Assembly (NCBI GenBank): GCA_009377605.1
Contig: WHTT01000005.1
Span: 1 to 64,000 of the forward strand
Direction: 5' to 3'
DNA from: Luteitalea sp.
GTDB taxonomy: Bacteria > Acidobacteriota > Vicinamibacteria > Vicinamibacterales > Vicinamibacteraceae
DNA length: 64,000 bases
Below, piece after piece: positions 62,331-64,000 of this stretch. Position 1 is the stretch's first letter. Each line of letters begins with the position of its first letter. A program made the position numbers and the translations under genes. A model generated the notes under the pieces. The model saw only the letters and a program-made list of their open reading frames with translations. It was not told the origin of the DNA and searched no databases.

Positions 62331-64000
62331 ATGAACATTCTGGTCCCGACCGCGGTGGCCCTGATTGGGCTCGCGATCGCGTATCGCATCTACCCTCGAT
62401 ACATCGCGCGCGTCTTCATGGAAGACGACAAGAATGGGGTCCCCTCGCAACGACTGGCCGACGGCGTCGATTACGTCCCCAGTCGGACGCACGTTGTCTT
62501 CGGTCACCACTACGCCACCATCGCTGGCGCAGGACCTATCGTCGGACCGACACTGGCACTGGCCTTTGGCTGGCAGCCTGTCTGGCTCTGGATTCTGTTG
62601 GGAGGCATCTTCTTTGGAGCCGTGCACGATATGTCGTCGCTCTTTGCCAGCGTGCGCGAGCAGGGGAAGACGATCGGCGAGATCGCGAGGCGTGCCCTGG
62701 GACCGGCCGGCTATGTGCTCTTCATTCTCGTGCTCCTCTTCGTGCTCACGCTGATCAATGCAATCTTCCTCAACCTGAGCATTGCGGCACTGACGTCCAT
62801 CTATCCCGCGGCGGCGCTCAATCTGGCGCCAGACCAGACCCTGCTCAACACCGTCGTGGAAGGCGGGATCGTCAAGGCGCACATCGGTGGCATCGCCACC
62901 ACATCGGTCATCGCGATCACGCTGTGCGCACCAGCAATTGGGTGGCTGATCCGTCATGATCGGCTCTCTACGCATGCGGCCTACGGTGTGGCGTTCGTCA
63001 TTTGCATCGTGAGCATCGCGCTCGGCTTCGCCTTCCCGGTCCGCGTCGAAGGAGAAGTATGGCGCTATGTCATGACGGCCTACGTATTCCTTGCGTGCGC
63101 GTTGCCACTGTGGTTCATTCTGCAGCCGCGTGATTTCACGAACGTTCAAATCTTGTACGGGGGGCAGCTCCTGCTGCTCGTCTCGGTGATCGTCGCTGGT
63201 ACGAGTGGCGCAACGATCCAGGCCCCGGCTGCTGCGATTGCCGAAGGGAACGCGCTCCTCAAGGGTGGTGTGTGGCCGCTCTTGTTCATCACCGTGGCGT
63301 GTGGTGCCATCAGTGGGTTCCACAGCCTGGTGGCGAGCGGCACGACCGTCAAACAGTTACCGAAGGAGAGCGATTGCCGCCGCGTTGGCTACGGAGCGAT
63401 GGTCGTCGAGAGCTTTCTGGCGGTGCTGGTGATGGTGGCGGTGGCCTCGATGCTTCCGCGCAGCGAGTATCTCGCCATAGTGTATCCACCTGATGCGGCG
63501 ACAAACCCGATCTTGGGCTTTGCGGTCGCGGCGGGACGCCTGATACACAGTGCTCTTCCGATCATTCCGGTGGCAATCGCGGTGGTTATCGGCATCCTGA
63601 TGGTGGAAGGCTTTGTCGTCACGACGCTCGACAGCTCGGTGCGCCTTTGCCGATATCTGTTGGAGGAGTTCTGGCACTTTGGATTCGAAGGCGCGGTTCC
63701 GACGGTCCTTCGCAATGTGTACGTGAACACCGGCATTGCGGTCGCGCTCATGCTCTTCTTCTCCGTGAGCGGCACAGTCCGACAGATGTGGCCGATCTTC
63801 GGCGCCGGCAACCAGCTCATTGGCGCCCTCGCGCTGGTGACGGTCAGCGTCTGGCTGGCGCAACGGGCGCGGCACACGCTGTTTGCCCTGGTGCCCGCTA
63901 TCTTCATGATCGCTACCACGATCGCAGCCCTCGCGCTGCTGGCCCGCGTGAACCTCGCCGGGGTCAATGCGGTGCTCGGCGTGACGGCAGTCGCTCTGCT
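62331..64000 (+). CDS. cstA: Carbon starvation protein CstA (partial, runs off the window)
   Basis: At least 556 codons of a polytopic inner-membrane transporter. Clear CstA blocks are FGHHYATIAGAGPIVGPTLA, FGAVHDMSSLFASVREQGKT and CGAISGFHSLVASGTTVKQL. The family imports peptides or pyruvate under carbon limitation. ATG 62331 gives the standard short N-terminus MNILVPTAVALIGLAIAYRI. The ribosome site is weak. A long frame on the opposite strand is its shadow. Confidence 0.94.
   Translation, partial: MNILVPTAVALIGLAIAYRIYPRYIARVFMEDDKNGVPSQRLADGVDYVPSRTHVVFGHHYATIAGAGPIVGPTLALAFGWQPVWLWILLGGIFFGAVHDMSSLFASVREQGKTIGEIARRALGPAGYVLFILVLLFVLTLINAIFLNLSIAALTSIYPAAALNLAPDQTLLNTVVEGGIVKAHIGGIATTSVIAITLCAPAIGWLIRHDRLSTHAAYGVAFVICIVSIALGFAFPVRVEGEVWRYVMTAYVFLACALPLWFILQPRDFTNVQILYGGQLLLLVSVIVAGTSGATIQAPAAAIAEGNALLKGGVWPLLFITVACGAISGFHSLVASGTTVKQLPKESDCRRVGYGAMVVESFLAVLVMVAVASMLPRSEYLAIVYPPDAATNPILGFAVAAGRLIHSALPIIPVAIAVVIGILMVEGFVVTTLDSSVRLCRYLLEEFWHFGFEGAVPTVLRNVYVNTGIAVALMLFFSVSGTVRQMWPIFGAGNQLIGALALVTVSVWLAQRARHTLFALVPAIFMIATTIAALALLARVNLAGVNAVLGVTAVAL

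Noticed and set aside
61350-63323. 657-codon open frame on the minus strand across yggS, yggU and cstA
   Set aside because: It is antisense to three genes with strong family motifs, has no recognisable domain, and is an effect of high GC on stop-codon frequency.

Overview
The window is 64 kb of high-GC, gene-dense bacterial chromosome from a diderm (outer-membrane) organism. The best fit is Acidobacteriota, probably the Vicinamibacteria side. The reasons are three large TonB-dependent receptors with an N-terminal carboxypeptidase-regulatory (Oar-like) domain, a Ser/Thr kinase fused to a TolB/PD40 propeller, a peptidase-propeller-barrel fusion, a DUF5107-TPR protein and an LptD. This is inferred from gene families, not from a marker search. 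Many genes start with GTG or TTG, and several appear to be leaderless. No tRNA, rRNA, CRISPR array, transposase or prophage gene was seen.

Layout. 1-2511: start of a membrane sensor protein, then rel ((p)ppGpp synthetase/hydrolase). 2.8-10.3 kb: TPR lipoprotein, Oar-like receptor, surface peptidase/propeller/barrel protein. 10.9-13.4 kb: tonB-exbB-exbD-exbD on the minus strand, reading from a near-consensus promoter that contains a palindrome. 13.8-19.7 kb: minus-strand tgt-yajC-secD-secF-uppP-DUF502, with a 163-bp MITE between secF and uppP. 20.0-21.2 kb: ddl. 21.5-34.3 kb: a carbohydrate-acquisition locus with an Oar-like receptor, then DUF5107-TPR, Na+/solute symporter, GH2-like enzyme and LacI regulator. 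Within it, DUF5107-TPR/symporter and GH2/LacI are joined by ATGA overlaps. 34.3-34.9 kb: two tiny Lys/Ala-rich genes, each followed by its own terminator-like hairpin. 34.9-40.3 kb: HEAT/cyclophilin lipoprotein, deoxynucleoside kinase, accD, folC. 40.4-48.3 kb: third Oar-like receptor, lptD and two nucleotide-sugar enzymes (rfbB, rmd-like). 48.3-53.1 kb: kinase-propeller, htpX, a secreted Pro-rich protein. 53.1-60.0 kb: thiC behind a TPP riboswitch, rlmI-like methyltransferase, rpiB-glyA-dinG-like operon. 60.2-64 kb: a second TPR protein, yggS-yggU, and the start of cstA, which runs off the end.

How the genes work together. TonB-ExbB-ExbD would energise the three receptors. The 21.5-34.3 kb locus would import and cleave a glycoside under LacI control. 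YajC-SecDF exports the many outer-membrane proteins, and LptD, UppP, Ddl, RfbB and Rmd build the envelope.

The most unusual layer is in the spacers. At least five intergenic sites carry short arrays of about 8-bp units in two arms that are reverse complements of each other (3766-3989, 19757-19957, 37183-37225, 46071-46200, 47222-47337), and a sixth has a 9-bp unit (25020-25193). The unit differs from site to site but the architecture is the same: a purine-rich arm first, then a pyrimidine-rich arm. Several begin exactly at a stop codon or encode a protein tail. These arrays, the two AKK-type microgenes and several families of REP-like palindromes are the candidates for undescribed biology here.
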